A model generated the notes under the pieces. It was not told where the DNA came from. It worked only from the letters and a program-made list of their open reading frames with translations, and did not search any database. This document shows positions 1-8,997 of a stretch of 47,415 nt of DNA, one piece after another (position 1 is the stretch's first letter; each line of letters opens with the position of its first letter). Position numbers and translations under genes: made by a program. This DNA comes from Thermaerobacter marianensis (lineage in GTDB: Bacteria > Bacillota > Sulfobacillia > DVGY01): assembly GCA_020724425.1 (NCBI GenBank), contig DYGY01000019.1, forward strand, positions 1 through 47,415. Reading direction: 5' to 3'.

Positions 1-12
1 GCCAAGCCCATA

Positions 13-80
13 GCGGACTTTCACCGCCAAGTTACCGCCCATGCCGGGCGCACACTTAAGGGGCCATAGGGCCCCTTTCT
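13..80. repeat. Block of three short hairpins at the window edge
   Basis: Three inverted repeats follow one another. GCGG (13-16) pairs with CCGC (24-27), CGCCC (36-40) with GGGCG (46-50), and an 8-bp stem AAGGGGCC (58-65) with GGCCCCTT (70-77). The third could act as a weak terminator for the leftward lipid-kinase gene ending at 84, although no good U-tract follows on that strand. The first two are GC-rich compared with the surroundings and resemble the palindromic ends of small repeated elements. The block is cut by the window edge, so its identity is uncertain. Confidence 0.4.
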
Positions 81-83
81 AAA

Positions 84-980
84 TTAAGATATAATTACTT
101 CTAGCGCTCCGGCCATTGCTTTAAAGTGAGCCGGAGTCACTGCATACACTTCTCCATCTGCATATACGTTCAACTCTTGTTCACAGGTAACTACTATCTC
201 TTCAGCAAGGAATTGAGACACCTTCTTATGCTTTACATGACTACCAGAGAAAACCCTAGGTAACAGCAGAAGGGTATCTAACTTGCTTAAGTCTTCTGCT
301 AAAACCACGTGAAACAGACCATCTGACAGAGAAGCTCCCGGACAGATATGCATACCACCTCCGGTATAGGCTGAGTTCCCTGCTGCCACTAAAAAAGTCC
401 TAGGATTTAAGATAATTTCACCTTCTGGTCCTCTAAGTGTGATATTCATGTCCTTATTCATATAAGAGAACAGCATTTGCAGAATACCAAAAACATATGG
501 CACCATACCTGGTACTCGCCCAGGCATGCGTTTCTTGAAGCGATTGGCTGCAGCAGCTACTTCAGCGTCAAAACCAACTCCGCCGATATTGACAAAGTAT
601 CGGTCATTAAGCCAACCCAGATCAATCCTTCTAACCCTACCCCTTGATAGAACCTTTGCTGCCTCGGACCAATCAGATGGTATTCCCATCACTCTTGCAA
701 AGTCATTACCTGTACCTGTTGGAATCACCGCCAACTTGACCCCTGTATTAACAATACCGTTAACAACCTCATGGACTGTACCGTCTCCTCCAACAGCAAC
801 AACTGTATCATAACCCTGTTCTACAGCATTCTTAGCAATGACAGTACCTTCTGCTGGACTAGCAGTCATACTAACAGCAACATTCATGCCTTGAGTTTCA
901 AGCTGTTCTTTTAATTTAGGCCATATTTTTTCTGTACGCCCACTACCGGCCTGAGGATTAACAATGAAATATGGTTGCAT
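84..980 (-). CDS. Diacylglycerol/lipid kinase family protein (YegS/DgkB-like)
   Basis: A 298-residue protein of the DAGK catalytic family, which phosphorylates diacylglycerol or a related lipid with ATP at the membrane. The nucleotide-binding signature GGDGT is at residues 64-68, followed by PTGTGNDFAR at 87-96. The C-terminal half matches the beta-sandwich lipid-kinase domain. The length is normal for the family. The start ATG at 978-980 follows a strong AGGGGGAG ribosome-binding site. It is the last gene of the leftward series and is separated from bactofilin by a terminator, so it may be transcribed separately. The exact lipid substrate cannot be read from the sequence. Confidence 0.85.
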   Translation of the reverse strand: MQPYFIVNPQAGSGRTEKIWPKLKEQLETQGMNVAVSMTASPAEGTVIAKNAVEQGYDTVVAVGGDGTVHEVVNGIVNTGVKLAVIPTGTGNDFARVMGIPSDWSEAAKVLSRGRVRRIDLGWLNDRYFVNIGGVGFDAEVAAAANRFKKRMPGRVPGMVPYVFGILQMLFSYMNKDMNITLRGPEGEIILNPRTFLVAAGNSAYTGGGMHICPGASLSDGLFHVVLAEDLSKLDTLLLLPRVFSGSHVKHKKVSQFLAEEIVVTCEQELNVYADGEVYAVTPAHFKAMAGALEVIIS

Positions 981-1011
981 ACCCCAACTCCCCCTAAAAT
1001 AACGCAGTTAG

Positions 1012-1040
1012 AAAAAATCCCCATCCAAAAGGACTGGGGA
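1012..1040 (-). terminator. Intrinsic terminator after bactofilin
   Basis: Read leftward, CCCCA(g)TCC pairs with GGATGGGG across a TTTT loop, with one bulged G, and six Ts follow directly. It sits between the bactofilin stop and the lipid-kinase ribosome-binding site. Confidence 0.7.
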
Positions 1041-1063
1041 ATAGTTATTAAAGCCAAGGTGTA

Positions 1064-1447
1064 TCATGCCTTGCCCTCATTCTTTTCTTGTTGCTTTTGT
1101 TTTTGAGGATCATAAGTTTCACTCTTACCAATGAAAATTGCTCCATCGGCAATTTGTAAAGTCTTTGCTTTAAGATCTCCATAAAGCTTACCACTACTAA
1201 CCAAATCTAATCTGCCCTGTATTTCCACATTACCATGTACCTGTCCCGCTATTGTCAGGTTACGAGCTGCAATATTCGCTTTAACGATGGCAGTCTCACC
1301 TACAAACACATCACCTTCATAACGTATATCCCCTTCAACCTTACCATCAATACGAATAGAACCTTTACCGGTGATTGTTCCATTTAGCAGGGTCTCTTTA
1401 CCGACTATAGTGTCAACTCTTTCTGGATTGGATCTACCTGATAACAT
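1064..1447 (-). CDS. Bactofilin family polymer-forming protein
   Basis: A 127-residue protein with the DUF583/bactofilin core. Regular turns of a right-handed beta-helix are visible, with repeated short hydrophobic strands separated by Gly/Asp turns from about residue 20 to 105. A short polar tail rich in Lys, Gln and Glu follows. Bactofilins polymerise into membrane-associated filaments without nucleotide and often scaffold cell-wall enzymes. An M23 peptidase gene lies immediately upstream in the same direction, a pairing common in this family, so a role in placing that hydrolase is a reasonable inference. The neighbours parA/parB also fit known bactofilin contexts. Confidence 0.85.
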   Translation of the reverse strand: MLSGRSNPERVDTIVGKETLLNGTITGKGSIRIDGKVEGDIRYEGDVFVGETAIVKANIAARNLTIAGQVHGNVEIQGRLDLVSSGKLYGDLKAKTLQIADGAIFIGKSETYDPQKQKQQEKNEGKA

Positions 1448-1468
1448 ACCTTGTCCTCTCCCCCAACC

Positions 1469-2401
1469 TTAATCATCAAGATAGTATATAGGATTTACCG
1501 TTTGACCATCACGAACCACTTCATAATGCAAGTGTGGCCCAGTACTTCGCCCGGTACTACCCACATAAGCAATAACATCACCCTTAGTTACTTCTTGTCC
1601 AACCTTAACAAGTATTTTAGATGCATGGCCATAGTTAGTTTCAATACCATACCCATGATCTATACTGACATAAAGGCCATAGCTAGAGTACCAGCTAGCA
1701 TAAGTGACAACACCATTTGCGGTAGCTCTGATAGGAGTCCCATGAGGAGCAGCAATATCTATGCCACTATGAAACTCCCTTGTCCAACCAAAAGGTGACT
1801 TACGATAACCGTAAAAAGAGCTGATAATTCCGTTAGTTGGCCAAACATTTGGTGTATGTTCATATAAATCCTGCTCATCAGCTAGTGTACCCTTTAATCG
1901 TTCCAAACTTTGATTAAGCACAGCAACCTCGGTTCGTAATGGATCAATCAAAGAGATTAGGTTTTCTGCGTCTTTGCCTGCAGCGGTCAACGCTTCTTCT
2001 TCGTCCCCACCTCTATTAGCTGCAGCAACCTGAACACCATCTCTTGGTTCAAGCTGAGCAGCCATAGACCGGGCTGCATCCATCTGCAATAACTCTCGAA
2101 CTTGTCTATCTAGTTCTGCCAATTCCCTAAGCGCTAGACGTAGATTATCTGTCTCTCCAACTAAGTAATCAATTTGATCTGCCTGTTGGCGGGTGGTAAT
2201 GCGAAGAGTTTCCAACTCTTCCATATGGGAGCCCATGTTCCTGTAGGAGTCAATGAAGATTAAAGTCCCAATCCAAAAAGCAACTATAAACACTGTTATC
2301 AACTGGATAACAGTGATAGGTATCCGGAAACTAAGAACGGATTTTTCCGAATGCGGAACTACAATGAATGTAAAGTGTTTTCGCTTCGGCTTGTTTGCCA
2401 C
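1469..2401 (-). CDS. Membrane-anchored M23 family metallopeptidase
   Basis: A 310-residue LytM/M23 endopeptidase expected to cut peptidoglycan cross-bridges outside the membrane. A basic cytoplasmic N-terminus is followed by one transmembrane segment (about 28-50), a coiled-coil stretch (about 55-105 and 150-175), and the zinc peptidase domain (about 195-306). All zinc and catalytic residues are present: H211 and D215 in HSGID, and H290/H292 in GPHLHYE. An intact active site argues for a real hydrolase rather than an EnvC-like activator. Its gene precedes bactofilin with a gap of about 20 bases, so the two are probably cotranscribed. Confidence 0.9.
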   Translation of the reverse strand: MANKPKRKHFTFIVVPHSEKSVLSFRIPITVIQLITVFIVAFWIGTLIFIDSYRNMGSHMEELETLRITTRQQADQIDYLVGETDNLRLALRELAELDRQVRELLQMDAARSMAAQLEPRDGVQVAAANRGGDEEEALTAAGKDAENLISLIDPLRTEVAVLNQSLERLKGTLADEQDLYEHTPNVWPTNGIISSFYGYRKSPFGWTREFHSGIDIAAPHGTPIRATANGVVTYASWYSSYGLYVSIDHGYGIETNYGHASKILVKVGQEVTKGDVIAYVGSTGRSTGPHLHYEVVRDGQTVNPIYYLDD

Positions 2402-2469
2402 TCCTCCAAACCCCTTCCCCCGGCCAAAAGGTCTAATCGCTAGTTCTACCCGTCTTCGCCAAAATCCTC

Positions 2470-2985
2470 CTAAATCCGAAACTTTTTCTTCCTTGCTTCA
2501 TCAATTGCCTGTTTTTCTTCCGCTGTTAAGAGATACCTTGATTGGCCTTTTTCGATTGGTTTTGCATAGGTCCTAGCCTCTTCCCTGCCATGCAAACCAC
2601 TTATAACTACTCCGTTTTCAAAGTCATCTAGCAAGGCAATAGCGAAACTCTGATCACTGCCTGTATCTGCAAAAGCACTGAATCTCACTATTCCTACATT
2701 CCCTACTGTCTGCTCTTCTTTTTTTACAAGCCTATCATGCTTAGCCTTTAGTTCCTCATAGTTCTTAGAAAGAGCTTCTAGTTGATCTATCTGGGATAAT
2801 AACAACTCTTCAAGATTTGTATTTTCACCATTAAGAAGTGCCCTAAAGCGTTTTAAAAGCTTTCTTGTTCGCAACATGCTGGTTATCTGAATCAAAAACA
2901 GGAAGATTACCATACCACTTAAAACCAAAAGGAGAACTGCCGGACTTTCGGTTGCAATGTAATTTAACTGTTGAACAAATTCCAT
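2470..2985 (-). CDS. DUF4446 family membrane protein
   Basis: A small protein with one N-terminal transmembrane segment (about residues 14-36), a charged coiled-coil region (about 40-90), and a compact C-terminal domain typical of DUF4446. Function is unknown; the family recurs beside parB in Clostridia. An upstream TTG could add six residues, but the GGAGAG ribosome-binding site is best spaced for the ATG at 2983-2985, so I chose that start. It lies between the DUF554 and M23 peptidase genes, all leftward. Confidence 0.75.
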   Translation of the reverse strand: MEFVQQLNYIATESPAVLLLVLSGMVIFLFLIQITSMLRTRKLLKRFRALLNGENTNLEELLLSQIDQLEALSKNYEELKAKHDRLVKKEEQTVGNVGIVRFSAFADTGSDQSFAIALLDDFENGVVISGLHGREEARTYAKPIEKGQSRYLLTAEEKQAIDEARKKKFRI

Positions 2986-3044
2986 AATCATCTCTCCAAA
3001 CAAATATGCAGACTTAGCAAAACTTATGTGTTAAAATATTCCAA

Positions 3045-3734
3045 TCACCTAAACCATAATTGTATTCCCATTACTATTACAGGTCCAATGAACATGGCCG
3101 GTAACAAGTTAGCTACTCTTGCCTTTGTTACCCCTAGCATATTAAGACCAATTAAAGCTATCAGCAAACCGCCAATGGCCTCCATTACAGCCAGAATTTC
3201 AGCAGATAAAAGAGCTGCAAAAAATCCTGCTAATAGGGCTATACTCCCTTGATATATAAAAACAGGTATTGCCGATAACATAACACCTATACCCATTGTA
3301 GAAGCAAAAACTATAGCTACAATTCCATCAATAAGTGCCTTGGCAAAAAGAATCGAATGATCATTGTTTAATCCACTATCAATGGCACCAACTACAGCCA
3401 TTGCGCCAATCATGAATACAAGAGTAGCCGTAATAAAACCGGTAGCGACATCACCATACCTGGAATCAGCTCGTTTCTGAAGTTTTTCCCCTAGAGTCTC
3501 AATACCTTGCTGAATTTTTAGCGATTCACCTAGCAAACCACCGAAGGCCAAACTAACAATAATGATGAGATACTCTTCAGATTTTAGAGCTTTACTAATC
3601 CCTATAAGAATAATTCCAAGAGCAATTCCGTTTAAGACCGTCTTCTGTATTCTCTCACTTAAAGGGGGTATCAAGAAGTACCCTAACAGGCTGCCCATAA
3701 TAATGGCAAGAGCGTTTACCGCGGTACCGAGCAT
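3045..3734 (-). CDS. DUF554 family integral membrane protein
   Basis: A 229-residue, strongly hydrophobic protein with about six or seven predicted transmembrane helices and the Gly-rich N-terminal helix typical of DUF554 (YdfK/YqgA-like). The substrate or role is unknown; transporter function has been suggested only from topology. The start ATG lies two bases past the parB stop, so translation is likely coupled to parB. This placement next to parB is common in Clostridia. Confidence 0.8.
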   Translation of the reverse strand: MLGTAVNALAIIMGSLLGYFLIPPLSERIQKTVLNGIALGIILIGISKALKSEEYLIIIVSLAFGGLLGESLKIQQGIETLGEKLQKRADSRYGDVATGFITATLVFMIGAMAVVGAIDSGLNNDHSILFAKALIDGIVAIVFASTMGIGVMLSAIPVFIYQGSIALLAGFFAALLSAEILAVMEAIGGLLIALIGLNMLGVTKARVANLLPAMFIGPVIVMGIQLWFR

Positions 3735-3736
3735 TA

Positions 3737-4609
3737 CTAACCCCTCGCTCTCCCCTTTAGCAGGTCAACAATTCTTTCAAGGTCATCATGGCCATAGTAT
3801 TCAACAACGATGCGACCTTTCTTGGGATGATTCTCAATTTTTACGCGGGTACCAAGCACATCCTCAAGAGTTTCTTCAACCGAACGAACATTAGGGTCGG
3901 TAACTTCTTGCTTTCTTACCTTACTGGGCATCTGTCGTTCTTTTTCCCGTTCTTTTTTGATAAGGGATTCTATTTCTCGAACAGAAAGAACTCTGGCAAC
4001 CGCTTCTTGAGCAAGGCGACTTTGCCTTAATTCATTGGAAACACCAAGAAGAGCCCTAGCATGACCCATTGATAGCTGCCTCTTCTCGAGCAACTCTTTA
4101 GTTATCGGAGAGAGCTTCAGTAATCTTAAAGTATTGGCTACATGTGAACGGCTCTTACCAACTCTTTCTGCCAATTCTTCCTGGGTGAAACCAAACTCTA
4201 CAAGGAGTTTCTGATAGGCCTCTGCTTCTTCGATAACATTCAAATCTTCTCTTTGTAGATTTTCAATTAAAGCAATCTCCATCATATCCTGATCTGTAAA
4301 ATCACGTATAACGGCTGGTATTTCTTCAAGCCCTGCGCTCTTAGCGGCACGCCAACGCCTTTCACCAGCAACCAGTTCAAACCTATCTTCCCTAGCCCGA
4401 ACAATCACAGGCTGGATTACACCCTTTTCCTTTATGGATTGAGTTAATTCATTCATTTTTTCTTGATCGAAAATACGTCTAGGTTGATAAACGTTAGGAA
4501 TAATCTTATGAACAGGTATGGAAGATACATCAACTTCTCGTACTTCTACCTGTTCAATCTCCAATAATGCACCCAAACCCCTACCCAATCTTTTCTTGTC
4601 TTTGGACAC
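3737..4609 (-). CDS. parB: Chromosome partitioning protein ParB (Spo0J)
   Basis: A 290-residue ParB: the N-terminal basic segment KKRLGRGLGALL, the ParB/Srx nucleotide-binding domain with the GERRWRAAK box (about 97-105), a helix-turn-helix domain for parS, and a C-terminal dimerisation domain. It loads onto parS, spreads as a CTP-dependent clamp, and recruits SMC/condensin and ParA to segregate origins. The start is GTG at 4607-4609, inside the end of parA (29-base overlap), with an AAGGAAG ribosome-binding site. A perfect parS lies about 0.8 kb away, upstream of parA. It is a clear paralogue of the nearby noc. Confidence 0.95.
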   Translation of the reverse strand: MSKDKKRLGRGLGALLEIEQVEVREVDVSSIPVHKIIPNVYQPRRIFDQEKMNELTQSIKEKGVIQPVIVRAREDRFELVAGERRWRAAKSAGLEEIPAVIRDFTDQDMMEIALIENLQREDLNVIEEAEAYQKLLVEFGFTQEELAERVGKSRSHVANTLRLLKLSPITKELLEKRQLSMGHARALLGVSNELRQSRLAQEAVARVLSVREIESLIKKEREKERQMPSKVRKQEVTDPNVRSVEETLEDVLGTRVKIENHPKKGRIVVEYYGHDDLERIVDLLKGRARG

Positions 4610-5363
4610 GGTACAACACTTCCTTGGCTAAATCGTTATATACTTCTGCTCCTCGCGACTTGGCATCATATAAAGTAATTGGCAGACCATGGCTTGGCGC
4701 CTCGCTCAATCTCACGTTTCGCGGGATGATTGTCTGGTAAACCTTGTCACGAAAATGTTTTTTCACCTCATCGGCAACCTGAATGCTTAGATTTGTGCGC
4801 CCATCAAACATTGTTAGCAAAACCCCTTCTAGTTGCAGTTCAGTGTTCAACTTGTGTTGCACTAGTTTGATTGTGTTTAATAGTTGAGTCAAGCCCTCCA
4901 ATGCATAATACTCACATTGAATCGGAATCAACACTCCATCAGCAGCAGTCAAGGCATTGACTGTAAGAAGCCCTAAGGAAGGCGGGCAATCAACAAGAAT
5001 AATATCGTAATCGTTTCTGTCATGAAGCAAGGTTTCTCTTAATCTCTTTTCACGGGATATAACCGATACCAGCTCAATTTCAGCTCCTGCCAGATCTATA
5101 GTTGAAGGTGCTACCGACAACCCCGAAATCCCGGTTGGCAAAACAATCTCACTGAAGCTCGCCTCTTCTATCAAAACATCATAAAGACTCTTTCTTATCC
5201 GTTGTTTGTTCAAACCCAAACCACTAGTGGCATTCCCCTGAGGATCTATATCTATGACAAGCACCCTCTGCCCCTTCTCTGCTAGACTTGCCGCCAGGTT
5301 GACGGTAGTCGTCGTCTTTCCTACCCCACCCTTTTGATTGGCAACTGCGATCACACGACCCAT
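4581..5363 (-). CDS. parA: Chromosome partitioning ATPase ParA (Soj)
   Basis: A 260-residue Walker-type ATPase with the deviant P-loop KGGVGKTT at residues 11-18 (the signature lysine is present). It binds nucleoid DNA when ATP-bound, works with ParB in origin segregation, and in Bacillus subtilis also regulates DnaA. It has no N-terminal HTH, so it is the chromosomal Soj type rather than a plasmid type. ATG at 5361-5363 follows a GGGGGTGAG site. parS is in its immediate upstream region, about 20 bases before the start, so ParB or Noc spreading could influence its transcription. Confidence 0.95.
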   Translation of the reverse strand: MGRVIAVANQKGGVGKTTTTVNLAASLAEKGQRVLVIDIDPQGNATSGLGLNKQRIRKSLYDVLIEEASFSEIVLPTGISGLSVAPSTIDLAGAEIELVSVISREKRLRETLLHDRNDYDIILVDCPPSLGLLTVNALTAADGVLIPIQCEYYALEGLTQLLNTIKLVQHKLNTELQLEGVLLTMFDGRTNLSIQVADEVKKHFRDKVYQTIIPRNVRLSEAPSHGLPITLYDAKSRGAEVYNDLAKEVLYRVQRQEKIG

Positions 5364-5383
5364 ATTCTCACCCCCGCTTCGAT

Positions 5384-5399
5384 TGTTTCACGTGAAACA
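5384..5399. other. parS centromere-like site
   Basis: The 16-base perfect palindrome TGTTTCACGTGAAACA matches the Bacillus ParB (Spo0J) site consensus at every position. It sits in the 36-base gap between the noc stop and the parA start, about 8 kb from oriC. Confidence 0.95.
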
Positions 5400-6278
5400 T
5401 TATTTCTGTACCTGATTCTTTGGAATCCGCACCTCAACAGTAATCCATTCTTCATCTTCGCGTTGTTCCATTTCAGCCTCTATGCCCATTTGCTTCAATG
5501 TTTTAACTGCCTGTTTGAATGAGTTTAGAAAAATGCGAACATCTCTAATTACACGAACAACTTTCCCTTTTTCATCGCTCTTGCCTTGAATGGTTAAAGC
5601 CTCAAGGCGCTGTTCCACAGCCTCCTCAGCTTCCCTTACATTCATCTTCTCCCTCACAAACTTGTTTACCAATCGTCTCTGTTCTTCCTGGTTTGGTAGT
5701 CTAAGAAGAGCTCTGGCGTGCCTTTCGCTTAAACCTTCAGCTCTAGCGGTTTCTCGAATGTCTGTCTCAAGTTTGAGTAGTCTCAACTTGTTGGCAATCG
5801 TAGATTGACTCTTGCCCATTTGTCTGGCAAGTTCCTCCTGTGTTAAACCAAACTCCTCAATGATTAACTGAAAAGCCTCTGCTTCTTCAAAATGATCTAA
5901 ATCTTCTCTCTGCAGGTTCTCAATCAAAGCAAAAACAGCTGTTTCCCTATCATCCAATCTGCGAATAATAGCAGGGATAGTTGTTAAACCGGCCATTCTG
6001 CTGGCCCGCAACCTGCGTTCACCCACAACTAGCTCAAACAAATTGCCTCGTTCTCTAACAATAACTGGTTGCATAACACCCATCTCTTTAATAGATTCAG
6101 CTAGTTCTTCAAGTTCCCCACGAGAAAACGCCTTTCGAGGCTGATACGGATTAACAATAATGTCATCAAGGGCTATGTTTTGTACCTGATACTCTCCTGA
6201 GACTTCCTCAGGTGCTTGAGTAGCAGCCTGTTCAGCATCTTCAGACCTTCTCCACCAATTGTTTTTCAATCTTAGCAC
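5400..6278 (-). CDS. noc: Nucleoid occlusion protein Noc
   Basis: A 292-residue ParB-family protein with the Noc arrangement: a short N-terminal amphipathic-type segment (MLRLKNNWWRR), a ParB-like nucleotide domain with GERRLRASR, an HTH, and a dimerisation domain. In Bacillus, Noc binds Noc-binding sites, spreads, attaches to the membrane through its N-terminal helix, and prevents division over the chromosome. The N-terminus rich in Trp, Arg and Lys fits the membrane-targeting helix. GTG at 6278 was taken as the start; TTG nine bases further in is possible. A second ParB-like gene upstream of parA, beside rsmG, is the standard Noc location. Confidence 0.88.
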   Translation of the reverse strand: MLRLKNNWWRRSEDAEQAATQAPEEVSGEYQVQNIALDDIIVNPYQPRKAFSRGELEELAESIKEMGVMQPVIVRERGNLFELVVGERRLRASRMAGLTTIPAIIRRLDDRETAVFALIENLQREDLDHFEEAEAFQLIIEEFGLTQEELARQMGKSQSTIANKLRLLKLETDIRETARAEGLSERHARALLRLPNQEEQRRLVNKFVREKMNVREAEEAVEQRLEALTIQGKSDEKGKVVRVIRDVRIFLNSFKQAVKTLKQMGIEAEMEQREDEEWITVEVRIPKNQVQK

Positions 6279-6366
6279 CGCCCTTTGTGGCCAATACTTA
6301 ATTAGTCATTAAAATAAATTCTGCGCATATTTGAGCATTCCTGTTAGGTCAGCTCTTTTCTTTCTC

Positions 6367-7086
6367 CTAAAGGGGTTTCTTCTGAGGTATACCAGCCTTG
6401 CGAGGATACTGTTGCGGTGTATCTAAAACCTTTAGGAAGTCCATCAAGACTACACTTCTCTCAGTACGAGGAAACTCAACTTGTCTGGTCTCAACTAGTT
6501 CAAGTCCCATAATGCTCATGGCTGTAGCCGCTTCCTTCAATTCTTCCTGATATGAGGGGCCTTTATAAGCTATAAAATGCCCTCCTGGTCGCACAAAAGC
6601 ACCTGCAAGTTCAAAAAGAACAGCTAAAGATGCTACTGCCCTTGCCGTAACAAGATCAAACTGGGCACGATAAGATGACATATGAGCATAATCTTCTGCT
6701 CTACCCCATTGAACATCGACACTCTCAGCTGCTAGTTTTTCTCTCAGTTCGACAAGGAAATCCGACTTCTTTTTTACCGTCTCTAAAAGGGTTACTGACA
6801 AGTCTGTATTGCAAACTGCCAGAACCATGCCAGGGAATCCGGCCCCACTTCCTATATCAAGAACCTTGCCCTTGCCCTTCCAAAGCAAAAAAAGAGCAAC
6901 CGAGTCAAGAAAGTGTTTCTCGGCAGCCTCCTGTTCTTCAGTAATCCTGGTTAGGTTAAGTTTTTTATTGGCTTCAACCATACATAAGTAATGTTGCCAA
7001 ACTAAATCATGGTTCTGACATTCAAGCCCTAACCTTTCTAATCCTTCTTGCCAGGTTTTCCTAAACAGTCTCTCGTTGTACAGAAT
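6367..7086 (-). CDS. rsmG: 16S rRNA (guanine-527-N7)-methyltransferase RsmG
   Basis: RsmG (GidB) uses S-adenosylmethionine to methylate G527 of 16S rRNA. The SAM-binding motif VLDIGSGAGFPG and KHFLDSV/NLTRIT signatures are clear. The first ATG (6979-6981) is too late: the reading frame upstream, back to the mnmG stop, encodes about 35 more residues that look like the usual RsmG N-terminal helices and includes no ATG, GTG or TTG. An AGGAGG site eight bases before ATT (7084-7086) makes ATT the best start, with CTG next to it (7081-7083) as an alternative. From ATT the protein is 239 residues, the normal family length. A frameshift near an out-of-frame GTG is the other explanation. Confidence 0.85.
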   Translation of the reverse strand: MLYNERLFRKTWQEGLERLGLECQNHDLVWQHYLCMVEANKKLNLTRITEEQEAAEKHFLDSVALFLLWKGKGKVLDIGSGAGFPGMVLAVCNTDLSVTLLETVKKKSDFLVELREKLAAESVDVQWGRAEDYAHMSSYRAQFDLVTARAVASLAVLFELAGAFVRPGGHFIAYKGPSYQEELKEAATAMSIMGLELVETRQVEFPRTERSVVLMDFLKVLDTPQQYPRKAGIPQKKPL

Positions 7087-7098
7087 AGCACTCTCCTC

Positions 7099-8985
7099 CT
7101 ACTGTTCAGTTACTTGTCTTCTCCTGTTCTCTAAGTAGATAAGCAATACATTAATATCTGCTGGAGACACTCCGGATATCCTCATAGCTCTTCCTATCGA
7201 GTCTGGTCTGATTGAGCTGAGTTTTTGCTGTGCCTCAATTGAAAGCCCTCTAATACTTCCATAATCAAGATCAGTAGGTATCAGCTTTCTCTCCATCTTC
7301 TTAAATCTCTCAATTTGTGATTGTTGCTTATCAATATACCCACCATACTTTAGCTGAATCTCTACCTGTCGCCATACATCCTCAGTAAGATTTGGTCTCT
7401 CAGTATCCAATTGTGCTAGTTTAGCATAACTGAGTTCTGGTCTTCTAATCAAATCAGCTACATATGCTGGCTCCTTAAGAGGTACGCTTTCCATCGTCTG
7501 CAGAACCTCCTGAACCTCACTCTTTGGCAACACTCTCACTGATCTCAATCGCTGTTTCTCTGTTTCAATTTCCTCTCTCTTTTGTGTAAAGAGGGCATAA
7601 CGCTCATTGGATATAAGACCCACTTCATATCCAATCTCTGTTAGTCTAAGATCAGCATTATCCTGACGCAAAATTAACCGATACTCGGCTCGAGATGTTA
7701 GAATACGATAAGGCTCATTAGTTCCTTTAGTAACCAAATCATCGATTAAGACTCCAATATATGCCTGTGACCGATCAAAAACAACTGGCTCCAAGTGATT
7801 CAAAGACCTTGCCGCATTAATTCCTGCCACTAATCCTTGAGCCGCAGCCTCTTCGTAACCAGATGTCCCATTAATCTGTCCTGCCGTATACAATCCATGA
7901 ATCAATTTGGTCTCCAAGGACAACTTTAACTGCGTCGGAATCAAATAGTCATACTCAATGGCATAGCCGGGGCGAATTATCTCAGCCTTTTCCAAACCAG
8001 GAATACTTCTTACCATTTCCCACTGAACATCTTCAGGCAAACTTGTAGATAATCCTAAAATGTAGTACTCATTTGTATCTCTACCCTCAGGTTCAAGAAA
8101 AATCTGATGGCTTCCCTTGTCTGCAAACTTAACAATCTTATCCTCCACAGACGGGCAGTACCTCGGCCCAGTACCTTCGATTATACCAGTATATAAAGGT
8201 GCTCTACTTAGATTCTTGCGGATGATCTCATGAGTATCCTCTGTGGTATATGTAAGCCAACAAGGCAACTGTTTTCTTTCTTTAACATCGGAAGCAAAAG
8301 AAAAATTATGCACTTCACTATCCCCATCTTGCCTAACCATTACCTTAAAGTTAACAGTTCTACCATCAACTCGAGGAGATGTCCCTGTCTTAAATCTACC
8401 CAACTCAAAACCAAGATTTCTTAATGATCTGCTCAGTCCACGTGCAGGCAAAAGTCCGTTCGGACCGGCTTCAGATACAGCGTCCCCGGTTATGACCTTT
8501 GAATCCATAAAAACACCAGTAGCAAGGATAACCCTTTTCGCCCCATAACGAACACCTGTGCTCATTTCAATGCCTTTAACTTTTCCCTCCGCCACCAGAA
8601 GCCTGGTAACCATCGCCTGTTTAACAACTAACTTGTCCTGCTGTTCAACTACCTGCCGCATTAACCGGCTATATTGTTTCTTATCTGACTGCGCTCTTAA
8701 AGATTGTACTGCTGGTCCTTTACCAGTATTAAGCATTCGCATTTGTAGAGCAGTATTATCAACGGCAAGCGCCATTTGTCCACCTAAGGCATCAATCTCG
8801 CGAACTAGTTGAGCTTTACCGGGTCCACCTACAGATGGATTACATGGCATACTACCTATACTCTCAAGATTAGTAACAAGCATAAGTGTTTTTGCTCCTA
8901 GACGAGCAGCGGCCAGTGCAGCCTCAATACCGGCATGCCCTCCACCTACCACTACGATATCATAGCTATCAATATATCGCCCCAC
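7099..8985 (-). CDS. mnmG: tRNA uridine-5-carboxymethylaminomethyl modification enzyme MnmG (GidA)
   Basis: A 628-residue FAD protein that works with MnmE to install (carboxymethyl)aminomethyl groups on U34 of tRNAs. The dinucleotide-binding motif [12 protein letters not shown] is near residue 11, with conserved family segments [16 protein letters not shown] and the EAAAQGL region, and the C-terminal helical MnmE-binding domain. The length is standard. The start is GTG at 8983-8985 behind TAGGGGGGA. The mnmE stop is 12 bases upstream, and its own stop abuts the rsmG ribosome-binding site, so mnmE-mnmG-rsmG form one unit. Confidence 0.96.
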   Translation of the reverse strand: MGRYIDSYDIVVVGGGHAGIEAALAAARLGAKTLMLVTNLESIGSMPCNPSVGGPGKAQLVREIDALGGQMALAVDNTALQMRMLNTGKGPAVQSLRAQSDKKQYSRLMRQVVEQQDKLVVKQAMVTRLLVAEGKVKGIEMSTGVRYGAKRVILATGVFMDSKVITGDAVSEAGPNGLLPARGLSRSLRNLGFELGRFKTGTSPRVDGRTVNFKVMVRQDGDSEVHNFSFASDVKERKQLPCWLTYTTEDTHEIIRKNLSRAPLYTGIIEGTGPRYCPSVEDKIVKFADKGSHQIFLEPEGRDTNEYYILGLSTSLPEDVQWEMVRSIPGLEKAEIIRPGYAIEYDYLIPTQLKLSLETKLIHGLYTAGQINGTSGYEEAAAQGLVAGINAARSLNHLEPVVFDRSQAYIGVLIDDLVTKGTNEPYRILTSRAEYRLILRQDNADLRLTEIGYEVGLISNERYALFTQKREEIETEKQRLRSVRVLPKSEVQEVLQTMESVPLKEPAYVADLIRRPELSYAKLAQLDTERPNLTEDVWRQVEIQLKYGGYIDKQQSQIERFKKMERKLIPTDLDYGSIRGLSIEAQQKLSSIRPDSIGRAMRISGVSPADINVLLIYLENRRRQVTEQ

Positions 8986-8997
8986 TTTAGGTCCCCC

